From positions 1-13,387 of the forward strand of contig CALVRQ010000004.1 of NCBI GenBank assembly GCA_944358685.1: 13,387 bases of DNA. Direction: 5' to 3'. The translations under genes were made by a program, and so were the position numbers. Below are positions 1 through 6,593 of this stretch, one piece after another; position 1 is the first letter of the stretch, and every line of letters starts with the position of its first letter. The notes below the pieces were generated by a model, which did not search any database, was not told the origin of the DNA, and saw only the letters and a program-made list of their open reading frames with translations. This DNA is from an uncultured Bacilli bacterium (GTDB lineage: Bacteria; Bacillota_I; Bacilli_A; RF39; UBA660).

Positions 1-1134
1 GATATTCATATGTTTATAGAAGGTGAACTTACTAAAAGAATTGGTGATGCTGGTAAGAGACTTCATACTGCTAGAAGTCGTAATGATCAAGTAGCTTTGG
101 ATTTAAGACTTTATATGCGAGATGAAATAGAGGAAATTATTGGGTTACTTAAGGAGTTAATTTCTGAGTTTTTGAAAAAGGCTGAGGAACATTATGAGAC
201 AATTATGCCTGGTTATACTCATTTACAAAGAGCACAACCAATTACTTTAGCGCATTATTTTATGGCATATGTAGAGATGTTTAAGAGAGATATCTTAAGA
301 CTTGAAGATGCGAATAAAAGAATGAATGAAAATCCACTTGGAAGTTGTGCTTTAGCTGGAACGACTTATAATACTGATAGATATATGACAAGTGAATTAC
401 TTGGTTTTGATGGACCTTGTTTAAATAGTTTAGATGGAGTTTCGGATAGAGATTATGCGATTGAAATTGCTTCAGCTTTATCTATTATTATGATGCATAT
501 GTCAAGAATTAGTGAAGAGTTTATAATGTGGTGTAGTCATGAGTTTAAATTTATTGAATTAGATGATGCGTTTTCGACTGGTTCTTCAATTATGCCACAA
601 AAAAAGAATCCTGATATTACAGAATTAATTAGAGGTAAGACTGGTAGGGTGTATGGTGATTTGATGACACTTTTGACGATGATGAAGTCTTTACCGCTTG
701 CTTATGATAAGGATATGCAGGAGGATAAGGAAGCTATATTTGATGCGGCTTTAAATGTTAAAATGTGTTTATATACATTTATACCTATGTTTGCTAGTAC
801 GACATTTTTAAAGGATAATATGCTTAAGGCAGCTAAAAAAGGATTTATAAATGCAACTGATGCGGCTGATTATTTAGTTAAGAAAGGTCTTCCTTTTAGA
901 ACCGCTTATAAAGTTATTGGTTCTTTGGTTGCTTATGCTATTGATAATGACAAAACTTTAGATACTATTACGGTAGATGAGTATAAGAAATTTTCGGAAT
1001 TATTTGATGCGGATATATATGAATTTATTGATTTGAAAAAAGCGGTTAATGATAGAACAGTGGTTGGTGGTCCTGCGCCAGAGACAGTAAAAAAACATGT
1101 AGAGGTTATAAAGGAATTTTTAAAAGAGAGCTAA
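1..1134 (+). CDS. argH: Argininosuccinate lyase, 3' part (5' end outside window)
   Basis: Argininosuccinate lyase splits argininosuccinate into arginine and fumarate, the last step of arginine synthesis; it is a cytosolic homotetramer of the fumarase/aspartase superfamily. The frame is open from base 1, giving 377 residues, so about 80 N-terminal residues of a family member of roughly 460 lie upstream; the first ATG at 10 is internal. Visible family signatures are EDIHM-like DIHMFIE at the left edge, HTARSRNDQ at nt 64-90, THLQRAQP at about nt 217-240, and the superfamily signature GSSIMPQKKNPD at nt 580-615, which carries the flexible catalytic serine loop. The C-terminal helical region is complete and ends in TAA at 1132-1134, inside a terminator hairpin. 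argG would be expected just upstream but is not in the window. The family call is secure. Confidence 0.96.
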   Translation, partial: DIHMFIEGELTKRIGDAGKRLHTARSRNDQVALDLRLYMRDEIEEIIGLLKELISEFLKKAEEHYETIMPGYTHLQRAQPITLAHYFMAYVEMFKRDILRLEDANKRMNENPLGSCALAGTTYNTDRYMTSELLGFDGPCLNSLDGVSDRDYAIEIASALSIIMMHMSRISEEFIMWCSHEFKFIELDDAFSTGSSIMPQKKNPDITELIRGKTGRVYGDLMTLLTMMKSLPLAYDKDMQEDKEAIFDAALNVKMCLYTFIPMFASTTFLKDNMLKAAKKGFINATDAADYLVKKGLPFRTAYKVIGSLVAYAIDNDKTLDTITVDEYKKFSELFDADIYEFIDLKKAVNDRTVVGGPAPETVKKHVEVIKEFLKES

Positions 1135-1154
1135 GGCTCTCTATTTTGTTTTTG
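1125..1154. terminator. Bidirectional terminator between argH and the convergent operon
   Basis: Perfect 7-bp stem AGAGAGC (1125-1131) / GCTCTCT (1136-1142) with loop TAAG. On the plus strand it is followed by ATTTTGTTTTTG. On the minus strand it is followed by a shorter run (TTTAAAAA). The argH stop and the stop of the minus gene both lie in or next to the hairpin, so one structure probably serves both convergent transcripts, better for argH than for the minus operon. Confidence 0.75.
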
Positions 1155-2154
1155 ATTTTAAATAAGGTTTATCTAAAACTATTTTTCCATTTCTTAGTTT
1201 TTTTATAAATTCATTTTCGTCTAGAATATTTTCGAAATTGGTTATTTTTTCTTGGTCATTTGATCTTTTAATTATTTCATATAATTTTAATTGTGTTTTA
1301 ATATTATCTAATTTATTAAATATTATTTGTTTGGTGGTAGCTAAATTATCTAGGTTAGTCATTATTTCAAAAAATTCTTCTTTGGTTCCATATTTTAAAA
1401 ACTGTTTAAAAACTTCGTCAAGGTCATTATTAAAATAGGCATTTTCCATTTCTTTTGGGTTATCAAAGAATGTTTCAATTAGTCTTGTAATTTTAACATT
1501 ATATTTATAACTGTTTTTTTTATATTTCCAAATCCTTGTGTTTAATAGTTCAGTATATCCTTCGTTAAGGCCTCTTCCTATTTCAGTGTTTTCAAATCTT
1601 GTAATTAACCGAAATCCACTTTTTTCACCTTTTGATGAAGCCATGTGCAGGAATTCATGCGATAAAACTTGTTCATTTATTTTATCACTATATAAATTAA
1701 TGGTGTTATCATATGGATTATAAGTTCCAGCGGCGGTTGTGAGGGATAATAGATTTTGCATAAAAATTTTCATATCATTTTCTAAGGTTATGTGATTAAT
1801 TTTAACTGTTTGAAGATTTTTTATGCAAGTTTGGAAATTTTCTTTAGAAACATAATTTTTAAAGGTGTCTATAATTTGAGTTAGTTCTTTGGGGTAGTTT
1901 GTTTGTTTTAATATTTCTTCTAGATTATGTATATTTTGTCTATTAAAAAGAAGTTCGATGAATGGAGTTTTTTCAGGTATTTCATTTGGTGTTTGTTGAT
2001 ATAATTTCCAATTTCTTTTTTTGTTTTTATTTTTTTTGGAAAAATTTCTTATGGTTTTTGGAACAATGTATATAGATAATCCACTACCAATTATTGGTGG
2101 AAGAAAATAAAAAGCTTTTATAATTTCATTAAGTATATATTGCATTATTTCCAT
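1141..2154 (-). CDS. Membrane-anchored HExxH putative zinc metallopeptidase, copy 1
   Basis: A 337-residue protein I cannot assign to a named family. The N-terminus has a hydrophobic stretch (about residues 5-31) followed by a Lys/Asn-rich basic run (34-50), which suggests a membrane anchor. The centre holds HEFLH at residues 166-170, an HExxH zinc-binding motif. GLNEGYTELL follows with Glu198 28 residues after His170, resembling the NEGxxE helix that gives the third zinc ligand in gluzincin peptidases such as family M1. The C-terminal third is helical and charged. The protein parallels the neighbouring 319-residue product along most of its length, so the two are tandem paralogues. Its ATG lies 3 nt after the upstream stop, and the site AGAGG sits inside the end of the upstream gene, so translation is probably coupled. 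Peptidase activity and substrate are inferred from motifs only; a catalytically inactive relative is possible. Confidence 0.75.
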   Translation of the reverse strand: MEIMQYILNEIIKAFYFLPPIIGSGLSIYIVPKTIRNFSKKNKNKKRNWKLYQQTPNEIPEKTPFIELLFNRQNIHNLEEILKQTNYPKELTQIIDTFKNYVSKENFQTCIKNLQTVKINHITLENDMKIFMQNLLSLTTAAGTYNPYDNTINLYSDKINEQVLSHEFLHMASSKGEKSGFRLITRFENTEIGRGLNEGYTELLNTRIWKYKKNSYKYNVKITRLIETFFDNPKEMENAYFNNDLDEVFKQFLKYGTKEEFFEIMTNLDNLATTKQIIFNKLDNIKTQLKLYEIIKRSNDQEKITNFENILDENEFIKKLRNGKIVLDKPYLKSKTK

Positions 2155-2157
2155 AAT

Positions 2158-3117
2158 TTAGCCTCTTTTCTTTTTATATGTTTTATTTTTAATAATTTTT
2201 TTGGTTTTTATTAATTTAATTACTGGATCTTTATCTAATAAGGATTTGGCTTTTTTAATTTTATTTTGATTATTGGTTTTTTTAATAGTTTCATATAAAA
2301 TTATTTTTGTTTTGATGGCTGTAATTTTTTTATAGATTGGAATATCTGTTTCTATTAAGTTATCTAGATTTTGAATGACTTTAAAAAAATCTTCTTTGGT
2401 TCCATATTTTAAAAAAGTATGGTAGACAACAAGAATGTCGTTATGAAAGTATGCATATTCCATGTCTTTAGGATTATCAAAGAATAGTTCTAGTAGTTTT
2501 ATTATTTCAATGTTGTAATGATATGACACTTTTTTAACGTTAAAAATTCTTTGATTTAAAAGTTCAGTGTATCCTTCATCTAAACCATTTCCTATCCAAA
2601 TGTTATTTAAGTTAGTACAGAAACCAGAGCTTTGATTTTGATTAGTTGATGCCATGTGTAGGAATTCATGGGTGAGGACACTTTTTTTATCAAATATTTT
2701 GTAAATATTAATGGTGTTATTGTTTGCTTGATAACTACCTTCTTTTACAATAAAATTTTGAAGATATTTTTTTATATCGTGCATTATGTTTATATAATTT
2801 ATTTGCAAGTTATTTAATCTTTTTAAACATATTATTAAGTTTTCTTTGTCTACATAATTTATGAAATTTTGGATGATTTGTGTTAGTTCTTTTGGATATG
2901 ATAATTGATTTAGTATATAATCTAAATCATTTAAGTCATTATTTTCCAAATTGATATTAGGAGAAAAATTATCTATTAAGTTATAGGCAATTATATGTTT
3001 TTCTTTATTTGCTTTTAAGTTTTTTAAATCTTTTGGTGTTTCAATTAAATCATCTAAAATACAACTTATAGCATATATTCCTGATAGTGTAGCTAAGATG
3101 TTTGGAAGTAGGTCCAT
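2158..3117 (-). CDS. Membrane-anchored HExxH putative zinc metallopeptidase, copy 2
   Basis: A 319-residue paralogue of the next gene downstream. A hydrophobic segment at residues 3-21 is probably an uncleaved membrane anchor. HEFLH at 150-154 is the predicted zinc-binding and catalytic motif, and GLDEGYTELL follows, with Glu181 the likely third ligand 27 residues after His154. Blocks shared with the paralogue include YPKELTQII, NTIN-Y, HEFLHMAS, EGYTELLN-RI, FFDNPK-ME-AYF and FLKYGTKE-FF; the N-terminal linker differs in length and sequence. The ATG lies one base after the metallophosphoesterase stop, with a weak GGTGA site 13 nt upstream, so coupled translation is likely. Conservation of both motifs in two diverged copies argues for selection on the metal site. 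Substrate and topology are unknown; the family name is withheld because I do not recognise it. Confidence 0.75.
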   Translation of the reverse strand: MDLLPNILATLSGIYAISCILDDLIETPKDLKNLKANKEKHIIAYNLIDNFSPNINLENNDLNDLDYILNQLSYPKELTQIIQNFINYVDKENLIICLKRLNNLQINYINIMHDIKKYLQNFIVKEGSYQANNNTINIYKIFDKKSVLTHEFLHMASTNQNQSSGFCTNLNNIWIGNGLDEGYTELLNQRIFNVKKVSYHYNIEIIKLLELFFDNPKDMEYAYFHNDILVVYHTFLKYGTKEDFFKVIQNLDNLIETDIPIYKKITAIKTKIILYETIKKTNNQNKIKKAKSLLDKDPVIKLIKTKKIIKNKTYKKKRG

Positions 3118-3118
3118 T

Positions 3119-3994
3119 TTAATTATTTTTCACCAACCTATATAGGCTATATGATGGGGTATTAAATAGTCTAAAATTATAGTTTGATACACCAAGTCCA
3201 TTTGAAATATATAAATCAGAATTGTCTATTTTATAGTGATTTTCATGATATTTTTTAGCTCCATCTGGTAGCATTATTGGTCCGATAATTGGCAAGCGGA
3301 TTTGTCCGGCATGAGAGTGTCCAGCTAGTATTAAATTAAATGTATTTACTGATAAGTCATCAATGGTATCTGGTTCATGGATGAGTAATATTTTATATAT
3401 TGGTCCATCTTTTTCAAATGAATTGAGGTAATCAATAGATGTTTTTAATTTATCATTGATGCTTAATTTGTCTTTAGTAGTACTAGCTCCGGCAATGAAT
3501 ATACTTTGATAACCATCTTTATAGATGGTGTCATAGGTATTATTTAAGTCTTTAAAACCACCATTATTTATGATGTTAATCCATTCATCAAAGTTTAAAT
3601 CATTATTACCGTTTATGGCATATTTACCAGTGGTAGCTTCTATTTTGTTTAGAAGGGAACTTATTTTGTTAGCTTCATCAGTTGTCATATTTGCACTTTT
3701 ATCAATTAAATCTCCAGTTAGAACAACGATATCTGGTTTTTGTTCATTGATGCTTTTAACTAGTTTTTGTAAACTTTGTTCGTCAAATACTCTACCAAAG
3801 TGTAGGTCAGAAATGTGAACTATTTTAAAGCCATTAAAATTATCTGGCCAGTTATTGATGGTTATTTTTTGTTCTTTAACGGTGATTAATTTGGGCTCGA
3901 TTAAAAAACCATAGGCAATAATTGCACTAATGATTAAAATTATAATGAAAAGTAATTTAATGAAAGAGAAATGTTTCTCTTGATTTTTTTTCAT
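3119..3994 (-). CDS. Membrane-anchored metallophosphoesterase (YkuE/YaeI-like)
   Basis: A calcineurin-like metallophosphoesterase of 291 residues. Residues 11-31 form one hydrophobic signal anchor, so the catalytic domain probably faces outside. The metal-site motifs appear in order: ISDLHFGR (Asp63, His65), LTGDLID (Gly94, Asp95), NGNNDLN (Asn130), LIHEPD (His206) and GHSHAGQIRLP (His226, His228). The last motif is typical of the YkuE/YaeI group, some members of which act on lipid-linked substrates. The usual GNHD/GNHE motif reads GNND here, so the histidine that normally helps protonate the leaving group is Asn131; the DNA reads AAT at that codon. It is the first gene of a three-gene operon, with an AGGTG site 7 nt before the ATG and an extended -10 promoter upstream. 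Family call firm, substrate unknown. Confidence 0.9.
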   Translation of the reverse strand: MKKNQEKHFSFIKLLFIIILIISAIIAYGFLIEPKLITVKEQKITINNWPDNFNGFKIVHISDLHFGRVFDEQSLQKLVKSINEQKPDIVVLTGDLIDKSANMTTDEANKISSLLNKIEATTGKYAINGNNDLNFDEWINIINNGGFKDLNNTYDTIYKDGYQSIFIAGASTTKDKLSINDKLKTSIDYLNSFEKDGPIYKILLIHEPDTIDDLSVNTFNLILAGHSHAGQIRLPIIGPIMLPDGAKKYHENHYKIDNSDLYISNGLGVSNYNFRLFNTPSYSLYRLVKNN

Positions 3995-4001
3995 AATTTT
4001 T

Positions 4002-4006
4002 CACCT
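4002..4006 (-). promoter_or_regulatory. Ribosome binding site of the metallophosphoesterase gene
   Basis: The minus strand reads AGGTG followed by AAAAATT and the ATG at 3994. This fixes the start, which places one full hydrophobic anchor after a short basic N-terminus. Confidence 0.7.
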
Positions 4007-4012
4007 ATGTTA

Positions 4013-4021
4013 ATTTTAGCA
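4013..4021 (-). promoter_or_regulatory. Extended -10 promoter for the three-gene minus operon
   Basis: The minus strand reads TGCTAAAAT (TGn plus TAAAAT). No good -35 lies 16-18 bp upstream, where the terminator of the preceding CPBP gene sits. Placement between that terminator and the metallophosphoesterase start supports it as the operon promoter; it rests on one motif. Confidence 0.45.
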
Positions 4022-4026
4022 CATTT

Positions 4027-4047
4027 AAAAAAAAGACAAAAGTCTTT
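4027..4047 (-). terminator. Rho-independent terminator of the CPBP gene
   Basis: On the minus strand the stem AAAGAC / GTCTTT with loop TTTT (4047-4032) is followed by a further five Ts (4031-4027). It overlaps the TAA stop of the CPBP gene and separates that gene from the metallophosphoesterase operon. Confidence 0.7.
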
Positions 4048-4750
4048 ATGAAAATATGAATAAAAAAGTTTGTAAAGCGAGAATGAGACCGTTATGCATG
4101 AAGTGGAAAAAGGTTGATACGAGGATGTTATTGGTTTTTTTCAACATATATGAAAAGGCAATTCCACAACTACAATATGATAGTAGATATAATGGAAATA
4201 ATTCATTTAAAGGATTAGTTATTAAGTGTAGTCCACCAAAGATTAAGCTTGAAATAGTTATGAAAAGAAAGTCGTTTTTGAATATGGCTCTAAAGCCTAA
4301 TCTAAAGACACTTTCTTCTAAAAGTGGGGCAAGAATTACGGCTGATATGAAGGTATATATTGGTAAAGATGTAAATTCGGTTCTGATAGCTGTTTCATTG
4401 GTTGATAGACCGCCGCCTAATATATTTATAAAGATGTTTGAGGCCATCATAGTTATTAGACCGATAATATAATATTTTAAGTTTTGATTGAAATATTTTT
4501 GATGGTTTTTCTTTATATCTTGAAAAGCTGATTTGTATTCTTTTTCAAATATGTAATATATAATCATCATCATTAATAGTTCTACAGATAGGGTGTAGAT
4601 TACTTTAATGATTGTTGGAAGTTCGTTTGTATTTATATTAAGTAGGGCGAATGGTAATGCTTGAAAATAACTAAAGAAAAAATATATAAATATGACTATC
4701 GCACCTTTTAATATATATGTCCAATTGTTTTGTTTTGTTTTTGTTATCAT
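4046..4750 (-). CDS. CPBP-family intramembrane metalloprotease
   Basis: A 234-residue polytopic membrane protein with about six to seven hydrophobic segments. The three conserved motifs of CPBP (CAAX protease and bacteriocin-processing, PF02517) are present: EESVFR at residues 145-150 (Glu145, Glu146, Arg150), FGGLH at 171-175 (His175), and HFMHN at 216-220 (His216, Asn220). In characterised relatives these glutamates and histidines form the active site within the membrane. Members process prenylated proteins or peptides or give bacteriocin self-immunity; nothing nearby (no bacteriocin precursor or transporter) points to a specific role here. The start is the ATG at 4750, preceded by AAAGGTG at good spacing. 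The gene has its own extended -10 promoter and a terminator, so it is monocistronic and divergent from the rimP operon. Confidence 0.9.
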   Translation of the reverse strand: MITKTKQNNWTYILKGAIVIFIYFFFSYFQALPFALLNINTNELPTIIKVIYTLSVELLMMMIIYYIFEKEYKSAFQDIKKNHQKYFNQNLKYYIIGLITMMASNIFINILGGGLSTNETAIRTEFTSLPIYTFISAVILAPLLEESVFRLGFRAIFKNDFLFITISSLIFGGLHLITNPLNELFPLYLLSYCSCGIAFSYMLKKTNNILVSTFFHFMHNGLILALQTFLFIFS

Positions 4751-4765
4751 TTTATCACCTTTATC

Positions 4766-4774
4766 ATTATAGCA
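4766..4774 (-). promoter_or_regulatory. Extended -10 promoter of the CPBP gene
   Basis: The minus strand reads TGCTATAAT, a perfect TGnTATAAT extended -10, 15 nt before the start codon with AAAGGTG between. No convincing -35 box is seen. The 5' untranslated region would be very short. Confidence 0.65.
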
Positions 4775-4845
4775 CGTATTTGGTGAAAAAAGATAGATAA
4801 TGTAAGATGGTTTAGAAGAAAAAACTATAAAAAATAAGAAAATTG

Positions 4846-4854
4846 TGATATAAT
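4846..4854 (+). promoter_or_regulatory. Extended -10 promoter of the rimP-nusA-ylxR-infB operon
   Basis: TGATATAAT, a perfect extended -10, with no recognisable TTGACA-like hexamer 16-18 bp upstream. The predicted transcript starts near 4861, so the leader hairpin at 4872-4895 would be near its 5' end. It faces away from the CPBP promoter, whose -10 lies about 78 bp to the left. Confidence 0.7.
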
Positions 4855-4871
4855 GGCTATAGACGTGCAGA

Positions 4872-4895
4872 AAAGAGTGGGCTATCCCACTCTTT
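4872..4895 (+). promoter_or_regulatory. Leader hairpin upstream of rimP
   Basis: A perfect 10-bp stem AAAGAGTGGG (4872-4881) / CCCACTCTTT (4886-4895) with a CTAT loop, close to the predicted 5' end of the operon transcript. The run after it is only TTTAATG, so it is a poor intrinsic terminator by itself. From memory, similar AAGAGTGGG...CCCACTCTT hairpins precede rimP (ylxS) in several Bacilli. Possible roles are NusA-sensitive pausing or attenuation, or 5'-end protection of the mRNA; the sequence alone does not decide. Confidence 0.6.
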
Positions 4896-4918
4896 AATGT
4901 AGTTTAGGAGGTGTGAGA

Positions 4919-5179
4919 GTGGAAGATAGAATTAGAGATTTACTTGGTAAGGCTATCGAAGATGCTGGATATATCTTAGATGAGGTGTTTTATGGTAAAG
5001 AAGATAATGTGAATACTTTAAGGTTAGTGATTGATAAGTCTGGATATATTAATGTTGGCGATTGCGTTAAAGTAAATGAAATTGTCAATCCAATATTAGA
5101 TGAAGCTGATCCGATTAGTGAAAGTTATGTTTTGGACATATGTTCTAAAGAGAAGGGAAGTGATGAAGATGGACAATAA
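4919..5179 (+). CDS. rimP: RimP ribosome maturation factor, single-domain short form
   Basis: RimP assists assembly of the 30S subunit. This protein has 86 residues and matches the N-terminal RimP domain: a first helix, then GYILDEVFYG, LRLVIDKSGYINVGDCVKVNE and a segment ending YVLDIC. The usual protein is about 150 residues; the YxLEVSSPGLDRPL region and the whole C-terminal SH3-like domain are missing, and the tail is KEKGSDEDGQ. No continuation exists in another frame, because nusA begins at 5169 and overlaps the rimP end by 11 nt. The start is GTG at 4919, seven nt after AGGAGG (4906-4911). An in-frame GTG at 4913 overlaps that site and is too close to it. First gene of the operon. Identification rests on domain pattern plus position before nusA. 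Confidence 0.85.
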   Translation: MEDRIRDLLGKAIEDAGYILDEVFYGKEDNVNTLRLVIDKSGYINVGDCVKVNEIVNPILDEADPISESYVLDICSKEKGSDEDGQ

Positions 5180-6323
5180 AAAATTTAAGTTAGCTGTGGA
5201 TAATTTATCAAAGGAAAAAGGTATTGATAAAGAAGTTATTTATGATGCGATGGAATTAGCACTTACAAGTGCTTATAAAAAAAATTATCATTCTCTTTCA
5301 AATGTACGTGTTGATATTAATAGAGAAACTGGTGAGATAAAGATTTTCTCTTATAAAACGGTCGTTTTTAATGAGATGTATGAAAAAGAAGATGGTGTTT
5401 TAGAGAAAGAGATTGTTACTGATGAAGATGGTAACGAAAAAGAAGTGGAAAAAGAGTTTTATTTTGATGATAGAATTCATATTACTTTAGAAGATGCAAG
5501 AAAACAGGTTCCTGATATTAAAGTTGGTGAGACTATTGAAAAAGAGGTTACTCCTAAGGATTTTGGTAGAGTAGCGGCTGCGACAGCAAAACAGGTTGTA
5601 GTTCAAAAAATTAGAGAAGCTGAGAGAGAAATTATCAATAATGAGTTTGCTGATAAGCAAGATGAGATGATGACAGGAATAGTAGCTATGGAAGATGTCC
5701 GTAATTATTATATTGATTTAGGAAGAACACAAGGAATTTTACCTAAGAGTGAGATTATTCCTGGAGAAACAATTAAGATGGGTTCTAGTATTAAGGTTTA
5801 TATTACTAAAGTTGAGAATAATTCTAAAGGCCCTTTAATTTTACTTTCTAGAAAGCATTATGGTTTTGTTAAGAGACTTTTTGAACTTGAGATTCCAGAG
5901 ATTAATGAAGGTATTATTTTGGTTTATAGTGTGGCAAGAGATGCTGGTAATAGGACAAAGATTGCCGTTTATTCAGAAAACCCTAATGTAGACCCAGTTG
6001 GTGCTTGTATTGGTGAGCATGGAAGTAGAATTAACCGTATTATTTCAGAACTTAATGGTGAGAAGATAGATATTGTTAAATATGAAACTGATGAAGCTAG
6101 ATTTATCGAGAATGCTTTGAGTCCAGCTCGTAATTTACATGTTTTTGTAACTGATGAAAAGAAAAAAGAAGCTTTAGTGGTAGCTAATGATGATGATTTA
6201 TCACTTGCTATTGGAAAAAAAGGTATGAATGTTAAATTGGCAGCTCGTCTTACTCATTTTAAAATTGATGTAGAGACTACAGAGCAAGCTAAGGAAAAAG
6301 GTATTAGTATTTATGAAGACTAG
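5169..6323 (+). CDS. nusA: Transcription termination/antitermination protein NusA
   Basis: NusA binds RNA polymerase and RNA, promoting pausing, intrinsic termination and antitermination. The product is 384 residues from ATG 5169, close to the roughly 370 of Bacillus NusA, without the extra acidic repeats of proteobacterial NusA. In order: an N-terminal polymerase-binding domain starting with a KEKGIDKEVI helix; an S1 domain (about residues 150-225, with TGIVAMED and GILPKSE); KH1 with the signature GACIGEHGSRI; and KH2 with DLSLAIGKKGMNVKLAARL. The ATG at 5163 is an alternative start; the GGGAAG site at 5155-5160 is better spaced for 5169. The gene overlaps rimP by 11 nt and ylxR by 11 nt, so translational coupling along the operon is likely. 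Ends in TAG. Confidence 0.97.
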   Translation: MDNKKFKLAVDNLSKEKGIDKEVIYDAMELALTSAYKKNYHSLSNVRVDINRETGEIKIFSYKTVVFNEMYEKEDGVLEKEIVTDEDGNEKEVEKEFYFDDRIHITLEDARKQVPDIKVGETIEKEVTPKDFGRVAAATAKQVVVQKIREAEREIINNEFADKQDEMMTGIVAMEDVRNYYIDLGRTQGILPKSEIIPGETIKMGSSIKVYITKVENNSKGPLILLSRKHYGFVKRLFELEIPEINEGIILVYSVARDAGNRTKIAVYSENPNVDPVGACIGEHGSRINRIISELNGEKIDIVKYETDEARFIENALSPARNLHVFVTDEKKKEALVVANDDDLSLAIGKKGMNVKLAARLTHFKIDVETTEQAKEKGISIYED

Positions 6324-6573
6324 AAAAATACCGATGAGAATGTGTGTAGTTACGAGAGAAAAGTTACCTAAGAGTGAACTTATTAGAGTTGTTAAAACAC
6401 CAGAAGGTAAAGTTATAATTGATGAAAGTGGAAAAGCTAATGGTAGAGGAGCTTATTTGAAAAAAGATAAGGAAGTATTTTTAAGAGCAAAAAAGAGTAA
6501 TATATTAAATAGGCAATTAGAAGTAACAGTTCCTTTAGAAATTTTTGATGAACTTGATAAATTATTAGATTAA
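6313..6573 (+). CDS. ylxR: YlxR/RnpM RNA-binding protein (DUF448)
   Basis: An 86-residue YlxR family protein. The family was named for its place in the nusA-infB operon; the Bacillus member has been renamed RnpM for its interaction with RNase P RNA. The N-terminus IPMRMCVVTREKLPKSELIRVV and the signature GRGAYLKKD match the family, including the Arg-Gly-Arg-Gly-Ala-Tyr-like strand. The usual Cys after GRGAY is Leu here. The ATG at 6313 lies in the end of nusA (11-nt overlap), giving the standard N-terminal length; the ATG at 6334 would cut the first strand. The neighbouring L7Ae-like ylxQ that commonly follows is absent: only 20 nt separate this stop from infB. Confidence 0.92.
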   Translation: MKTRKIPMRMCVVTREKLPKSELIRVVKTPEGKVIIDESGKANGRGAYLKKDKEVFLRAKKSNILNRQLEVTVPLEIFDELDKLLD

Positions 6574-6580
6574 TAGAAAA

Positions 6581-6586
6581 GAGGTG
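6581..6586 (+). promoter_or_regulatory. Ribosome binding site deciding the infB start
   Basis: GAGGTG lies 7 nt before ATG 6594. The frame is open to a TTG at 6588 that is only 1 nt from this site, and a second ATG follows at 6597; spacing favours 6594. Confidence 0.7.
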
Positions 6587-6593
6587 TTTGCAA

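Noticed and set aside
4056..4472. 138-codon open frame on the plus strand inside the CPBP gene
   Set aside because: It is fully antisense to a protein with all three CPBP motifs, has no ribosome binding site, and shows no domain pattern.
5100..5168. 23 extra in-frame codons upstream of nusA
   Set aside because: They overlap the rimP coding region in another frame, and the ATG at 5169 fits both the site GGGAAG and the usual NusA N-terminus.
5140..5400. Short RimP as a frameshift artefact
   Set aside because: No RimP C-terminal sequence is found in the other frames downstream; the space is occupied by the nusA N-terminus.
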